A stretch of 39,431 nt of DNA from an uncultured Alphaproteobacteria bacterium (GCA_937926445.1 CALBAK010000107.1:1-39431), one strand, 5' to 3'; positions 15,747 to 25,552 are shown, numbered from the stretch's first letter. Numbers and translations are program-made. The notes: generated by a model not told the origin, from the letters alone.

Positions 15747-18032
15747 ATGTTCGCCAACCTCCGGATCGGCACCCGGCTCGCGCTCGGCAATGCCGTCTTG
15801 ATCGCCCTCGTCGTCGGACTCGCGCTCGTCCAACAGGTCTACGTGACCCAACTCGGCCGGGTCGTGGAGCAACTCGGAACGCAAGGGGAAACCTCTGCCG
15901 GGATCGCTCGCGTCCTGATCGAGTCCTCGATGCTTTCCTACGAAATGGATCGGTTTGTGGAACATCCTGGCGAAGACAAGAGACGGGCGCTCGTGGAGCA
16001 CCTCGAGAAATTAAACGCATTGACCGACGAAGCTCTCGCGAAAGGTGCGACGGGGGCGGAGGCCGCCGACCGGTTGATCCACGAAATCGAGGAGCGTTTC
16101 GAAGCGTTCGCGTCCCTGGTACTCGAGCACAACCGTCTGAAGAATCAGATCCGCGATTCGGGTATCGAACATCGGCGGGCCATGGGACGGCTCGTGGCGT
16201 TGCTCGAAGAGCGTGGTGCCAAGGAGGAAGCCTATTGGGCGTTGCGGGCGTCCGACGCCTTCCTGACGACGCGGGTCCGCGTGGATCGCTTCCTCCACGG
16301 CGACCCGGTCGCCGAGCTCGAGAGCGCCCTGCCGGCTCTCGAGACGACGCGTGCGGCACTGCGGCGGTTGGCATCCGCGGAGCTCTCCGGCGAGGAGGCG
16401 GAGCTTCTCGAGCGCATCCGTTCCGGCGTGGAGGCCTGGGCCGCGACTCTCGGCCGGGCGCGCGAGACGGAGCTCGCGTTGCGCGAGACGACGGCATTCC
16501 ACGAGCGCAGTTTCTCGACCCTCGAAAGCGACCTGCTCAAGGTCCTCGACAAGATCGACGGCGAGCGGCACGGATCGTCGGAGAAGAGCACGGCGGTGAT
16601 CTCCGAGCAGCGGAGAACGACCCTGGCTCTCTCTGCCCTGGCCGTTCTTCTCGCGCTCGCCACGGCGTGGGTGCTCTGGCGCGGAATCGTTCCGCCTCTC
16701 CAGCGCTGTACGTCGACGACCCGACGGCTCGCGGAGGACGATCTCGATTGCACGGTGGCCGACCGGCGCGGTCGCAACGAACTCGCCGAGCTCGCACGGG
16801 CGTTGGAGACCCTTCGGACAAAGCTGCGCGAGGCCCGTCGAACGAGCGCGGAAGCCGAGGCGGCACGAGCCGAGCGGTTGGCCCAGCAGGAGCGGGAGAG
16901 CCGCATCCAGGCCCGCGTCGTGCGGGAACTCGAGACCGGGCTCGATCGACTCGCGGAAGGCGATCTCACGCACAAGATCGAGAGCCCACCGACCGATCCG
17001 TTCCCGGCCGAGTACGAAGCGCTTCGCAAGGCCTACAACGATACGGTGGATCGCCTCGCCGCGACGGTCGCCAAGATCTGGGAACTCGCCGAGTCGGTCC
17101 GCAACGGCGCGGGCGAGATCGCCCAGGCGGCCTCGGATCTCTCCTCGCGAGCCGAGACGCAGGCGGCGACCCTCGAACAGTCGGCAGCCGCACTCAACCA
17201 GCTGACCGAAAGCGTCCGCGCCACCTCCGAGCGGGCGAGTGCCGCCGACAAGGCTACCCAGGCCAACTACGCCGAGGCCAAGGCCGGCGAGGCCGTGGTC
17301 CGCGAAGCGATCGCCGCGATGGGTGCGATCGAGCGGAGCTCGGAGCAGGTGCAGCGGATCATCGGGGCGATCGACGACATCGCCTTCCAAACCAATCTGC
17401 TCGCACTCAACGCGGGGGTCGAAGCGGCGCGGGCGGGCGAGGCGGGCCGCGGCTTCGCGGTCGTCGCCTCGGAAGTGCGGGCGCTCGCCCAGAGAGCGTC
17501 GGATTCGGCCCGCGAGATCCGCACCCTGCTGTCCGACAGCCGCAACCAGGTGGAGAACGGAGCCGCGCTCGTAGCCAAGACCGGCGAGAGTCTCGAGCGG
17601 ATCCTCCAACAGGCGAGCGAGGTCTCGCGCCTCATGGCCGAAATCGCCGCCGCGACCAACGAGCAGTCCGCCGGTCTGACCGAAATCAACGGCGGGGTCG
17701 GACAGCTCGATCGCGTCACGCAAGAGAACGCCGCCGCGGCCGAAGAAGCGCGCGCGGCCGCCTCCGCGCTGAACCAGCAGGCCGACGGGTTGCGCGACCT
17801 GCTCGTGACCTTCCGCACCAAAGCGAACATGCCATCCGTTCCTCGACCGGTCTTCCCGGGCGAGGTCGTCGGAGCCCGGTCGTCGATCCGCGGCGGCGCT
17901 GCCTCGTCGGAAAAGGCCGGGTCTCGCGCGACCGCCGTGGTGACTCCGATCGACACCGCGAGACAGCAGAGCAAACGAAGGTCTCTGCGTGCGGCGAACG
18001 AAACCGCCGGGAGCGTCTGGCAGGAATTCTGA
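15747..18032 (+). CDS. Transmembrane methyl-accepting chemotaxis protein with C-terminal WxxF tether
   Basis: 761 aa inner-membrane chemoreceptor. Transmembrane helix 1 is at about residues 12-30; an all-helical ligand-binding region of about 260 residues (HBM-like length, no family assigned) follows; helix 2 is at about 292-312. Then HAMP (about 313-365) and a second HAMP-like piece (LDRLAEGDLTHKIE near 405). The cytoplasmic signalling domain has the hairpin tip [20 protein letters not shown] near 542. The protein ends in VWQEF, a WxxF pentapeptide of the kind that recruits CheR (and CheB) in family knowledge, agreeing with cheB and cheD directly downstream. ATG 15747 has GGGAGAA upstream. 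The ligand is unknown. Confidence 0.92.
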   Translation: MFANLRIGTRLALGNAVLIALVVGLALVQQVYVTQLGRVVEQLGTQGETSAGIARVLIESSMLSYEMDRFVEHPGEDKRRALVEHLEKLNALTDEALAKGATGAEAADRLIHEIEERFEAFASLVLEHNRLKNQIRDSGIEHRRAMGRLVALLEERGAKEEAYWALRASDAFLTTRVRVDRFLHGDPVAELESALPALETTRAALRRLASAELSGEEAELLERIRSGVEAWAATLGRARETELALRETTAFHERSFSTLESDLLKVLDKIDGERHGSSEKSTAVISEQRRTTLALSALAVLLALATAWVLWRGIVPPLQRCTSTTRRLAEDDLDCTVADRRGRNELAELARALETLRTKLREARRTSAEAEAARAERLAQQERESRIQARVVRELETGLDRLAEGDLTHKIESPPTDPFPAEYEALRKAYNDTVDRLAATVAKIWELAESVRNGAGEIAQAASDLSSRAETQAATLEQSAAALNQLTESVRATSERASAADKATQANYAEAKAGEAVVREAIAAMGAIERSSEQVQRIIGAIDDIAFQTNLLALNAGVEAARAGEAGRGFAVVASEVRALAQRASDSAREIRTLLSDSRNQVENGAALVAKTGESLERILQQASEVSRLMAEIAAATNEQSAGLTEINGGVGQLDRVTQENAAAAEEARAAASALNQQADGLRDLLVTFRTKANMPSVPRPVFPGEVVGARSSIRGGAASSEKAGSRATAVVTPIDTARQQSKRRSLRAANETAGSVWQEF

Positions 18033-18853
18033 AAGGATCGCAAACGGACGGCACTCGCGAGCGAATTCGCATCGCGTCGAGGTGTGGTCGCAGCGCCGGT
18101 CTCGCGGCGAACCGGCGCTGCTTCCGCCTCCGGCGGGAGGCGCGTGCTTCGTCGCGCCCCTCCGCCTTCGGATTCACGACCCGCTTGCGAACCCACCGAA
18201 GGGCGACGTCCCGACTACTCCTCGCAGATGCGACTGCGGAAGCGGCGGCGACGAACCGGCCAGCGGCATCCGGCTCGATCGCGGATCGAACCGCCACGTC
18301 GCTCTCGCTCCGCGAAGCCCAGCCGGTTCTCCCGGTCGAACATCGCACCGCGACCGATCGCCCGCGTCGCCTTCGCGCCCCACCCGGGGTCCGGAACACC
18401 CGCGGCGCTCTTCCGTCGGGGCAGCACGGGTACGAGCGCCGCGGTCGGGGCGCCGGGCACGGGAGCCGTTCCCGTGGGCGCTCGGAAGCGGCGTCTCGGG
18501 CTGCCGAGAGGTGTCGGGCCACGGAGTACCGGCGATCCGCCGCCATCGGACCCGACCTCGGTAGCCGACCGATCTGCCGAAGCACGGGAACGCCTCGCAC
18601 TTTCGTCTCGCACGCAACCGATCCGCTCGTCGGGTGCAGGACAAGGACGAACGGTCGCATTCCCCCGAAGACCGCTGTCCGTACCCGGACCGAAAAAGGT
18701 CTCGCGTGCGCGGGTCGCGATGCCGGCCTCGGTCATTGCTGCCCGGGCCGGTGTGGCGCAATTCCGGCCGTGGCCAACGTCGACGATTTTTTAACGGCCC
18801 GACGCGAAGGTTGCCCCGTCAGACTGCGACCCGAGAGCGAACAGTCGAAAACC
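18033..18853. other. 821-base intergenic region before cheB
   Basis: No frame here shows codon usage or composition like its neighbours; open frames are Arg/Pro/Ser-rich and overlap in all directions, as expected by chance at this G+C. A TTTTTTAACG element at 18787-18796 contains a TTAA half-site about 60 bases before the chosen cheB start and may belong to its promoter. Nothing else was recognised. Confidence 0.5.
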
Positions 18854-19873
18854 GTGTTCACTGCTCTGCACAACGGGGCGAGCCGCAGCCCGAGCGCACG
18901 CCTCGTCCTAGCCGACCCCCATCTCGGCCGGCGGGCTCGGATCCGGCTGGCGGCCGGGGCCGGAGCGATCCGCGAAGTCGCCGACCTGTCGCAGGCTTTC
19001 AGTGCCGTCGAAGAACTCGAACCGGACGCGATCGCGATCGCCGCCGAGCTCACCGGCGACTCCGGCATCGCGATGTTCGCCGATCTCGTCGAAATGGTAA
19101 GGGCACGTGCACTGGTGTACGGGGACGTCGCGCTCTATCGTGTTCCCACCGGACTCGCGCGCCGTCTTCCCTTCGTGCCCTTCGAAGACACGGCCTCCCC
19201 GCACGAACTCCTCGCCTACCTGTACGGGCTCAAGCGGCCGCCGTGGAGGGCCGTGACACCGGCCCCGAGGGGGCCCGAACTCTTGCTCATCGGGGCGTCG
19301 ACCGGGGGTATCGCGGCGATCGAGACGATCGTCTCGGCGTTTCCGTCCGACTGCCCACCGACGCTCGTCGTGCAGCACATCCGCCCCGGCTTCATCGAGA
19401 GCACGATCGCACGTCTCGAACGGACCTGCCGACCCCGCATCCTCCTCGCCTCCGACGGCCAGCCGCTGTCCCGTGGCTGCGTCTACGTCGCTGCGGACCC
19501 CGAGCGACATCTGGTCCTCGCCGGATTCGGGAAACCGCGCTGCAAGCTGGTCGCCCAGCCACCACGCAACGGCCACCGCCCGTCGGTCGACAGCCTGTTC
19601 CATTCCGCGACACCGTACGCTTCGGTGGTCGCGGCGGCGCTGCTCACCGGTATGGGAGCCGACGGGGCCGCCGGGCTCAAGGCTCTGCGCGACGCCGGCG
19701 CCTTCACGATCGCTCAGGATCGCGCGACGAGCGTGGTCTGGGGCATGCCGCGCGTCGCGACCGAGATCGGCGCCGCGCTCGCCGTTCTGCCCGTCGATCG
19801 AATCGCCGAAGCCCTGCTCGCCGGTCGCGCCGACCAAGCCGCCGCGACCGCGCTCCGACGGAAGGGACGGTAG
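18854..19873 (+). CDS. cheB: CheB-type receptor methylesterase with degenerate receiver domain
   Basis: 339 aa. The C-terminal methylesterase domain is complete: Ser149 in LLLIGASTGGIAAIE, His175 in LVVQHIRPGF and Asp270 in LLTGMGADGAAG give the CheB catalytic triad. It removes methyl groups from receptor glutamates (and may deamidate glutamines) in adaptation. The N-terminal part (about 15-125) aligns with a receiver domain (ARLVLADPHLGRR start), but at the phospho-acceptor position PDAIAIAAEL has Ala63 where PDVVLLDxxMP has Asp, so phosphorylation by CheA is unlikely. GTG 18854 is chosen because the TTAA-bearing candidate promoter lies just upstream; an in-frame GTG at about 18773 would put that element inside the gene. 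cheD starts 2 bases after the stop. Confidence 0.9.
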   Translation: MFTALHNGASRSPSARLVLADPHLGRRARIRLAAGAGAIREVADLSQAFSAVEELEPDAIAIAAELTGDSGIAMFADLVEMVRARALVYGDVALYRVPTGLARRLPFVPFEDTASPHELLAYLYGLKRPPWRAVTPAPRGPELLLIGASTGGIAAIETIVSAFPSDCPPTLVVQHIRPGFIESTIARLERTCRPRILLASDGQPLSRGCVYVAADPERHLVLAGFGKPRCKLVAQPPRNGHRPSVDSLFHSATPYASVVAAALLTGMGADGAAGLKALRDAGAFTIAQDRATSVVWGMPRVATEIGAALAVLPVDRIAEALLAGRADQAAATALRRKGR

Positions 19874-19875
19874 CG

Positions 19876-20412
19876 ATGGCCGAACCGCGGCGTGTCGTCC
19901 ACGTCGTCCAGGGGGAGCACGCGGTCTCGAGCGACCCCGACGTGGCGCTGGCGACCGTTCTCGGATCCTGCGTGGCGGCCTGCTTGTTCGATCCGGTTCG
20001 CCGGGTCGGCGGAATGAACCACTTTCTCTTGCCGGAAGGTAAAGATCCCGGGGACGTTCGCCACGCCTACGCCGCGATGGAACGATTGGTCAACAACCTT
20101 CTGAAGAGCGGTGCGACCCGAAACGAACTTCGAGCCAAAATCTTCGGCGGTGCACGCATCGTACCGGGTCTTCCGGATATCGGCGGCCGGAACGGGGAAG
20201 CGGCATTGCGTTTTCTCGAGAACGAAGGAATTCCCTGCTTGGTATCGCACCTCGGCGGGAATCGGGCGCGCCGAATCCGTTTCTGGCCCACCACCGGAAA
20301 GGTCGAGATGCTGCTGCTCGACGGGCTTGAACCGCCGCACGAGGTGCCGCGGCGAGCCGCTCCGGCGAGCGGCAGCATCGAGCTGTTCTGTGTACCGCGG
20401 TCGAGTGGCTGA
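19876..20412 (+). CDS. cheD: Chemoreceptor glutamine deamidase CheD
   Basis: 178 aa. Deamidates glutamines on receptors to glutamates and thereby tunes their methylation sites. Catalytic residues are visible: Cys32 in TVLGSCVAACLFD, His49 in GGMNHFLLP, and the nearby Thr27. The conserved KIFGGARIV (about 92-100), NGEAALRFLENEGIP and GGNRARRIRF segments follow. ATG 19876 lies 2 bases after the cheB stop, so cheB and cheD are one transcription unit, probably dedicated to the receptor encoded upstream and perhaps to the globin receptor too. The C-terminal tail beyond about residue 160 is variable in the family. Confidence 0.95.
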   Translation: MAEPRRVVHVVQGEHAVSSDPDVALATVLGSCVAACLFDPVRRVGGMNHFLLPEGKDPGDVRHAYAAMERLVNNLLKSGATRNELRAKIFGGARIVPGLPDIGGRNGEAALRFLENEGIPCLVSHLGGNRARRIRFWPTTGKVEMLLLDGLEPPHEVPRRAAPASGSIELFCVPRSSG

Positions 20413-20438
20413 GCGCAACCTCCGGTAGCGCCGCGGCC

Positions 20439-20461
20439 CGAGCCGTCGTTGCGCCGGCTCG
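20439..20461 (+). terminator. Hairpin 27 bases after cheD
   Basis: CGAGCCG, a 9-base loop and CGGCTCG form a perfect 7-bp GC-rich stem shortly after the cheD stop. There is no T tract, so an intrinsic terminator is only a possibility; the position supports it. Confidence 0.25.
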
Positions 20462-20906
20462 TACGACCCCTTCGACGTCGTTCGAGCGCCGTGGCGATCG
20501 TCCGAGGCTCGCCGAGGCTTCGAACGGAACATCGCCGCGGGCCCCGATCGGCACCCGGGAGCCGATGCGCAAGGGATCGCGCCGGGGCACCGCGACGACC
20601 GCTCGAACGGACGGCGACATCTTTCTCCCCGGTCGGGGTCTGCGGTCCGACTGTCCCGACCGTCGATCCGCGGCGTGACACGAGGCTCTGCGCGGACCGT
20701 CGAGCCGTTCCCGTACCGAGGCCGGTCCTGAATGCGGCGGCAGCTCACGACCCGCCCCTTCGTCGAGCGGAGCGCCCGGAACTCGGAGTGTGTTCGGCAG
20801 CCGATAGGGCACCGACGTCCTCGGACCCGGCGCCGCGGCGAAGGCGTCCACCCCCTTCGTTTTCCTCGTGTCGCCTGCGTCGCGACGCGCACGCGCCGGC
20901 GTTGCG

Positions 20907-20921
20907 CTAACCAATCCTTAA
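20907..20921 (+). promoter_or_regulatory. CtrA-like box (CTAA-N7-TTAA) upstream of the cheA operon
   Basis: CTAACCAATCCTTAA matches the CtrA consensus TTAA-N7-TTAA at 7 of 8 defined positions with the exact spacing of 7. It lies about 140 bases before the STAS gene that opens the cheA operon. CtrA control of motility and chemotaxis is established in several Rhodospirillales and Rhodobacterales. Binding here is inferred. Confidence 0.5.
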
Positions 20922-21061
20922 AGACTGTTGGGCATAGAAGGCGCATCCGAGAGGCGTCGTCCGCTCCGGGACGCCGCGGAGCCCGACATCCAACCGGCGT
21001 CGCAGGGTGCGCCGACACCGAGACAGGGCTCACTCTGCCGACGCCGATGGGAGTTTCGAGG

Positions 21062-21457
21062 ATGCAGCAAGGACGCCCCCGTCGCCAGCCCGGTACGAAA
21101 CGCGGCTCGGCGGTTTCCGGATCGACCGACACGGGATCGACCAATCTCGTGAAGCTGCCCCCCCGTCTCGACGCACCGGCCGTTTCGATGCTTCGAGAGC
21201 AATTGCTCGGCCGGCGCGGTAGCGATCTCGTCGTCGACGCGGCCGAGGTCGAAGCAGTGAGCGCTCTCGCACTCGAGGTTCTGGTCGCGGCGGCCCGACA
21301 ATGGTCGCAAGACGGTCGACGCATCGAACTCCGTAACGCGTCTGTAGCCTTCGAGCGTGCTTGCCGGCATTTGGGGCTGGTCCCCTCGACCCCCTGGAGA
21401 GCCGAACCCGTCGAGCTTCCGCGATTGACGGCTGATCGGGAGGAGGAATGCGCGTAA
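21062..21457 (+). CDS. STAS-domain protein of the chemotaxis operon
   Basis: 131 aa. A basic, Ser/Gly-rich N-terminal tail of about 35 residues is followed by a STAS fold: LVKLPPRLDAPAVSMLREQL (about 36-55), LVVDAAEVEAVSALALEVLV (about 61-80) and ERACRHLGL near the end. In anti-anti-sigma factors the phosphorylatable Ser lies in a DSSG-like turn; here that turn reads VSALALE, so only one Ser is near that position and regulation may differ. STAS proteins of this kind occur in alphaproteobacterial che operons just before cheY/cheA; their function is unsettled. ATG 21062 has GGAG 8 bases upstream. Its TAA stop overlaps the cheY1 start at 21457. Confidence 0.8.
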   Translation: MQQGRPRRQPGTKRGSAVSGSTDTGSTNLVKLPPRLDAPAVSMLREQLLGRRGSDLVVDAAEVEAVSALALEVLVAAARQWSQDGRRIELRNASVAFERACRHLGLVPSTPWRAEPVELPRLTADREEECA

Positions 21458-21825
21458 TGAGACCTCGCGTATTGGCGGTCGACGATTCGGCTACGATGCG
21501 TCGGTTGATCGAGGCGACATTGTCGCCCCGAGGCTTCGAGGTCTTCCTCGCCGAGGACGGTATCGAGGGCTTGGCTCGTTTGCCCGAAGTCGATCCGCAC
21601 GTCGTCATCACCGATATCAACATGCCGCGGCTCGACGGCTTCGGCGTGATCGAGGGTGTCCGCCGAAGTCCGACCCACGCAGGCATTCCTGTCCTCGTTC
21701 TCACCACGGAAAGCGGTGCCGATCTCAAGGCGCGTGCTCGGGAGGCGGGAGCTACGGGTTGGCTCGTGAAGCCTTTCGAAGACGATCGCCTCGTGAACGT
21801 GCTCCGCCGGGTGCTCTCGATCTGA
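21457..21825 (+). CDS. cheY: CheY-type response regulator (first of two)
   Basis: 122 aa single receiver domain. Phosphorylation by CheA is supported by a complete site: the acidic pair in LAVDDSAT (residues 9-10), phospho-acceptor Asp53 in ITDINMPRLDG, Thr/Ser in LTTESG and Lys in LVKPFED. Two starts are possible: ATG 21448 (AGGAGG almost touching it) and ATG 21457, which overlaps the STAS stop as TAATG and has AGGAGGA 9 bases upstream; the latter is chosen. Either this or cheY2 is the flagellar-motor regulator, the other possibly a phosphate sink (family knowledge of alphaproteobacteria with two CheY). cheA begins 12 bases downstream. Confidence 0.93.
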   Translation: MRPRVLAVDDSATMRRLIEATLSPRGFEVFLAEDGIEGLARLPEVDPHVVITDINMPRLDGFGVIEGVRRSPTHAGIPVLVLTTESGADLKARAREAGATGWLVKPFEDDRLVNVLRRVLSI

Positions 21826-21837
21826 CAGGAGCCGAAA

Positions 21838-24081
21838 ATGGCCGCGATCGACGAATTGCGGATGACGTTTTTTCAAGAGTGCGAGGATCTCCTCGAGCAA
21901 CTCGCCGAAGGGCTCCGCGTGTTGCGTGCGGAGAACGGTTCGCCCGACGTCGAGACATTGCATTCGGTATTCCGTGCGGTTCATTCTATCAAAGGAGGAG
22001 CCGGAGCATTCGGTCTGAAAGAACTCGTAGCGTTCGCCCATGTTTTCGAAACTGTCCTCGATCATCTTCGTTCGGGGAAGATCGTTCTGAGCGAAACGCT
22101 TCTCGCGCTCCTGTTGCGCGCCGGTGATTTTCTGAACGATCTCGTCGGATGTGCGCGCGACGGGGTCCCTTGCGACGCCGAACGGATGAATCTGCTCTTG
22201 GGAGATCTGGACGAAGTGGCCGAGAAGGTCGGCCGCACTGCGGAGAAAGAGGCCGAGATGCCGGAATTCGTTCCGGTAACCCTCGACCTCTCCGCGATCC
22301 CGCTGGGCGAAGGCGACCGCGACGACGGAGCGAACGAAAGCGCACTCCCCCCTGACGACGCGACCGGCGTGAGCTCGGACCCGACCCGTTTCGAGATCGA
22401 TTTCGCTCCCCTCGGGACGATGTACGGTACCGGCAACGAACCGGCGCCCCTCGTCCGTTCCCTGCGTCGGCTCGGCGCGGTGACCGTGACCGCGGACCTC
22501 TCGGCGGTTCGGCCTCTCGAAACCTTCGATCCGACGGAGCCACAACTGGTGTGGCGGCTGGTTCTGGAGACCGAAGCCCGAAGAGACGAGATCGAAGCGG
22601 TGTTCGAATTCGTCGAGGATCTCGCGCGGATCGACATACGTGCGACCGTCGAGCCGACGAGACGAACGAGCGGGCGTAGCGTCCCCCCATCGTCCGGATG
22701 CGGCGCGGACACAACGGCGTCGTCTCGGGATGCTGCCCTTCTTCGGCCCTCGCCGAAGTCGCGATCGAGCGTCGGCGATCTATCGTCCGGGGCGAACCCG
22801 AAGATCGTCGGATCGACGGCGACGACCGTGCCGACCCCCGGATCGGCCGCGACGAGCTCGGCGGTCGGCGCCTCGCCGTCGACCATTCGCGTGAACCTCG
22901 ATCGAGTGGATCGGCTGATCAATCTCGTCGGCGAGCTCGTCATCATGGAGGCTCGCCTCTCCCAGGTGATCGCCAAGGCCGGCCTCGCCGCCGACAGCGA
23001 CGTCGCGAGCGGCCTCGAAGGTATCAAGCAGCTCGCCTCCGAGGTCCAAGAAAGCGTGATGGCGATACGAGCCCAGCCGCTCAAGCCCGTCTTTCAGCGC
23101 ATGCACCGGATCGTGCGCGAGGCGGCGGAGGCTACCGGCAAGATCGTGACCCTCGAGACGGTGGGGGAGAGTACGGAGGTCGACAAGACCGTCATCGAAC
23201 GACTGGTCGATCCGCTGACCCACATGATCCGCAACGCCGTCGATCACGGGATCGAGCAGCCCGACATCCGCGTCGCCGCAGGTAAGCCGCGCGAAGGCAA
23301 AATCACTTTGTCGGCCGCCCATCGTTCGGGACGCGTCGTGATCGAGGTCGCCGACGATGGAGGCGGTATCGATCGGGCGAAGGTGAAGGCGGCTGCCGAG
23401 CGGAAGGGCCTCGTCCAGCCGGGCACGGCGATGACTCCGAACGAGATCGACAACCTTCTCTTCCTCCCGGGGTTCTCCTCGAAGGAGGAGGTCTCCGCAC
23501 TCTCGGGACGCGGGGTCGGTCTGGACGTGGTACGCCGGGAAATCCAGGGTCTCGGAGGCAGGGTCGCGATCGATTCGATTCCCGGGCGCGGTACGACCTT
23601 CATCATCACTTTGCCTCTCACCCTCGCCGTTCTCCAAGGCATGCTCGTGTCGATCCGCGGCGAAACGCTGGTTCTTCCGCTTTCTGCAGTCGTCGAGACT
23701 CTGCACGCGACCAATGCCACCCGCTACTCGGTCGGACGGCGAGCACGGCTGGTCGCGAACCGCGGCGAACTTTTGCCGATCATCGACTTGGCGGAGGTGT
23801 TCGGTCTTTCCGGCCCGCTTTGCGACGACGGACGCGGTGTTCTGATCGTCGTCGAGTGCGACGGCGGTCGGCGCGCGGCACTCGAAGTCGACCATATCGA
23901 AGACCAACGCCAAGTCGTAATCAAGAGTATCGAGGAGAATTATGGACATGTTTTCGGAATATCGGCCGCTACGATCCTCGGGAACGGACGCATTGCCCTC
24001 ATAATCGATCCGGACGAGATCATCTCCAGTGCCACTGCAGGGATCCGGTATCCCGCTCTGGCGGAGGCTGTCTGCGCATGA
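21838..24081 (+). CDS. cheA: Chemotaxis histidine kinase CheA
   Basis: 747 aa. Domains in order: P1 Hpt (about 1-105) with phosphorylated His49 in [16 protein letters not shown]; a P2-like regulator-docking domain (about 184-270); a Pro/Ser-rich linker; P3 dimerisation (from about 348, [17 protein letters not shown]); P4 ATPase with N box [12 protein letters not shown] (about 461-472), G1 VADDGGGID and G2 [12 protein letters not shown]5 CheW-like regulatory domain (about 595-740). All kinase motifs are intact, so the protein should phosphorylate CheY1 and CheY2. AGGAG precedes ATG 21838. The stop overlaps cheW by 4 bases (ATGA). Third codon positions contain more A/T than in the metabolic genes to the left. 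Confidence 0.97.
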   Translation: MAAIDELRMTFFQECEDLLEQLAEGLRVLRAENGSPDVETLHSVFRAVHSIKGGAGAFGLKELVAFAHVFETVLDHLRSGKIVLSETLLALLLRAGDFLNDLVGCARDGVPCDAERMNLLLGDLDEVAEKVGRTAEKEAEMPEFVPVTLDLSAIPLGEGDRDDGANESALPPDDATGVSSDPTRFEIDFAPLGTMYGTGNEPAPLVRSLRRLGAVTVTADLSAVRPLETFDPTEPQLVWRLVLETEARRDEIEAVFEFVEDLARIDIRATVEPTRRTSGRSVPPSSGCGADTTASSRDAALLRPSPKSRSSVGDLSSGANPKIVGSTATTVPTPGSAATSSAVGASPSTIRVNLDRVDRLINLVGELVIMEARLSQVIAKAGLAADSDVASGLEGIKQLASEVQESVMAIRAQPLKPVFQRMHRIVREAAEATGKIVTLETVGESTEVDKTVIERLVDPLTHMIRNAVDHGIEQPDIRVAAGKPREGKITLSAAHRSGRVVIEVADDGGGIDRAKVKAAAERKGLVQPGTAMTPNEIDNLLFLPGFSSKEEVSALSGRGVGLDVVRREIQGLGGRVAIDSIPGRGTTFIITLPLTLAVLQGMLVSIRGETLVLPLSAVVETLHATNATRYSVGRRARLVANRGELLPIIDLAEVFGLSGPLCDDGRGVLIVVECDGGRRAALEVDHIEDQRQVVIKSIEENYGHVFGISAATILGNGRIALIIDPDEIISSATAGIRYPALAEAVCA

Positions 24082-24569
24082 CGCCAACGAGTACAGCGAA
24101 CCAGCTCGGTCGAAAAGAAGTCGTGGCTTTCCGGCTCGGCGATCAGGACTTCTGCATCGATATCGATCACGTGCGGGAGATCCGCGGTTGGACACCCGCG
24201 ACGAAGCTCCCGCACGCTCCCAGTTACGTGACCGGCGTGATCAACCTGCGAGGATCGGTGGTCGCTGTCGTCGACCTCGCCGATCGCCTCGGGCTCGGCG
24301 CCACCGTGCCGTCCGACCGACACGTGATCATCATCGTGACCCTGGGTCGGCAAACCGTCGGGTTACTCGCGGACTTCGTTTCCGACATTCTGACCATTGG
24401 CGAAGAGTCCACGAAAGCTGTACCGGAACTCGGCGCCGAGCCGACAAGAGATTTCATCGTGAACATCATCACGCTCGAAGACGGGCGGATGCTGCGCAAG
24501 ATCGACCTCTCGCGGGTCCTTCCCAACTTGCGGTCGTCCGGGCCGACCGATGTGGCGGCGGCGGCATGA
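24078..24569 (+). CDS. cheW: Chemotaxis coupling protein CheW
   Basis: 163 aa. Links receptors to CheA in the signalling array. Typical marks: [20 protein letters not shown] (about 15-34), [20 protein letters not shown] (about 48-67), [20 protein letters not shown] (about 84-103) and a C-terminal [15 protein letters not shown] 24078 overlaps the cheA stop, and the cheW stop overlaps the cheR start, both as ATGA, so translation of the block is coupled. Confidence 0.96.
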   Translation: MTPTSTANQLGRKEVVAFRLGDQDFCIDIDHVREIRGWTPATKLPHAPSYVTGVINLRGSVVAVVDLADRLGLGATVPSDRHVIIIVTLGRQTVGLLADFVSDILTIGEESTKAVPELGAEPTRDFIVNIITLEDGRMLRKIDLSRVLPNLRSSGPTDVAAAA

Positions 24570-25552
24570 CCGCGACCTCGTTCGAGCATCAATTCGGCCG
24601 AGAACAACCGAACGCTGCCACGAGGCTCACCGTTCTCGGACCGAGCCCTCGGCCTGTCTCGCCCTACGAAGCCGCCTCGCGCCTGACCGACGACGTTTTC
24701 GCTCGCCTCGCCGGTATCGTCCATCGCGAAACGGGAATCGTACTGCCGGCTTCCAAGCGCAACATGGTAGTGTCGCGATTGAGCCGCCGTCTACGCGCTC
24801 TCGGTCTGAACGACTTCGCAGAATATTGTCGGCTTTTGGAGAGTGTGGAAGGCAAATCCGAACGAAAGGCGCTCGTATCCGCCATAACGACGAATGTCAC
24901 GAGCTTCTTTCGCGAGCCCCATCATTTCGTGACGTTGTCAAACGTCGTTCCGGATCTCGCCAAAAAAGCTCGGTTCGGTGGAAGGGTTCGTATCTGGTCC
25001 GCTGCGTGTGCTACGGGCCAAGAAGCATACTCTATTGCCGTGCAGATTCTCGAACGATGGCCGGACGCGATCCACTTCGATGTCAAGATTCTGGCGACCG
25101 ATATCGATCCCGAGGCGATCGAGACCGCTCGGCAGGGAATTTACGATGACAGTCTCGTCTCGGACGCGCCGCGATCTCTCCGCCGCCACTTGGTCAGAGG
25201 TCCTGTCCCGAACACCGTGGCGATCGGCGATCTGCCGCGGAAGCTCGTTCGCTTCGAAGAGTTGAATCTTCTCGGTCCATGGCCTTTTCGAGGACATTTC
25301 GATGTCATTTTTTGTAGAAATGTCGTGATATACTTCGACGCGACGACGCGGTCGCATCTCTGGGAACGTCTGTCGAACCGCCTCGTTCCTGGAGGATGGC
25401 TCTTCGTGGGTCACTCCGAAACGATCGATCGAAGCACACGTATCGGTCTGGTGCCAGCGGGCGTTACGCAATATCGGCGACGGGTCGAGCGCCAAGAGCA
25501 CCCTTTCGGACCGGCATCCGACGATGTCCTCGACATGGAGCCACCGAACTGA
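24566..25552 (+). CDS. cheR: Chemotaxis receptor methyltransferase CheR
   Basis: 328 aa, slightly long for CheR because of an N-terminal tail of about 35 residues. Uses S-adenosylmethionine to methylate receptor glutamates. Visible: the N-terminal helical domain with [36 protein letters not shown] (about 112-129), the SAM site [15 protein letters not shown] (about 143-157), [13 protein letters not shown], and [14 protein letters not shown] (about 249-262). The SAM loop reads CATGQE rather than the usual CSTGEE. The receptor gene at 15747 carries the WxxF tail that CheR can bind. It overlaps cheW by 4 bases. A 60-base sample inside the gene is about 55% G+C, far below its metabolic neighbours. 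Confidence 0.95.
   Translation: MTATSFEHQFGREQPNAATRLTVLGPSPRPVSPYEAASRLTDDVFARLAGIVHRETGIVLPASKRNMVVSRLSRRLRALGLNDFAEYCRLLESVEGKSERKALVSAITTNVTSFFREPHHFVTLSNVVPDLAKKARFGGRVRIWSAACATGQEAYSIAVQILERWPDAIHFDVKILATDIDPEAIETARQGIYDDSLVSDAPRSLRRHLVRGPVPNTVAIGDLPRKLVRFEELNLLGPWPFRGHFDVIFCRNVVIYFDATTRSHLWERLSNRLVPGGWLFVGHSETIDRSTRIGLVPAGVTQYRRRVERQEHPFGPASDDVLDMEPPN

Larger units (their letters stand above)
20413..21061. other. 649-base intergenic region before the STAS-cheA operon
   Basis: No convincing gene. Contains a hairpin just after cheD (20439-20461) and a CtrA-like CTAA-N7-TTAA box at 20907-20921, so it most likely carries the end of the cheBD unit and the promoter of the cheA operon. Open frames here have no recognisable product. 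Confidence 0.5.

Noticed and set aside
18084-18794. A 236-codon forward frame between the receptor gene and cheB
   Set aside because: Arg/Pro/Ser-rich, no recognisable fold, overlapped by equally long frames on both strands.
15065-18853. In-frame open extension of more than 1200 codons upstream of cheB, running through aroC and the receptor gene
   Set aside because: The extension crosses two well-supported genes in other frames; only the part from about 18854 has homology.
18773-18853. GTG near 18773 as the cheB start
   Set aside because: It would add 27 residues without homology and place the TTTTTTAACG promoter-like element inside the gene.
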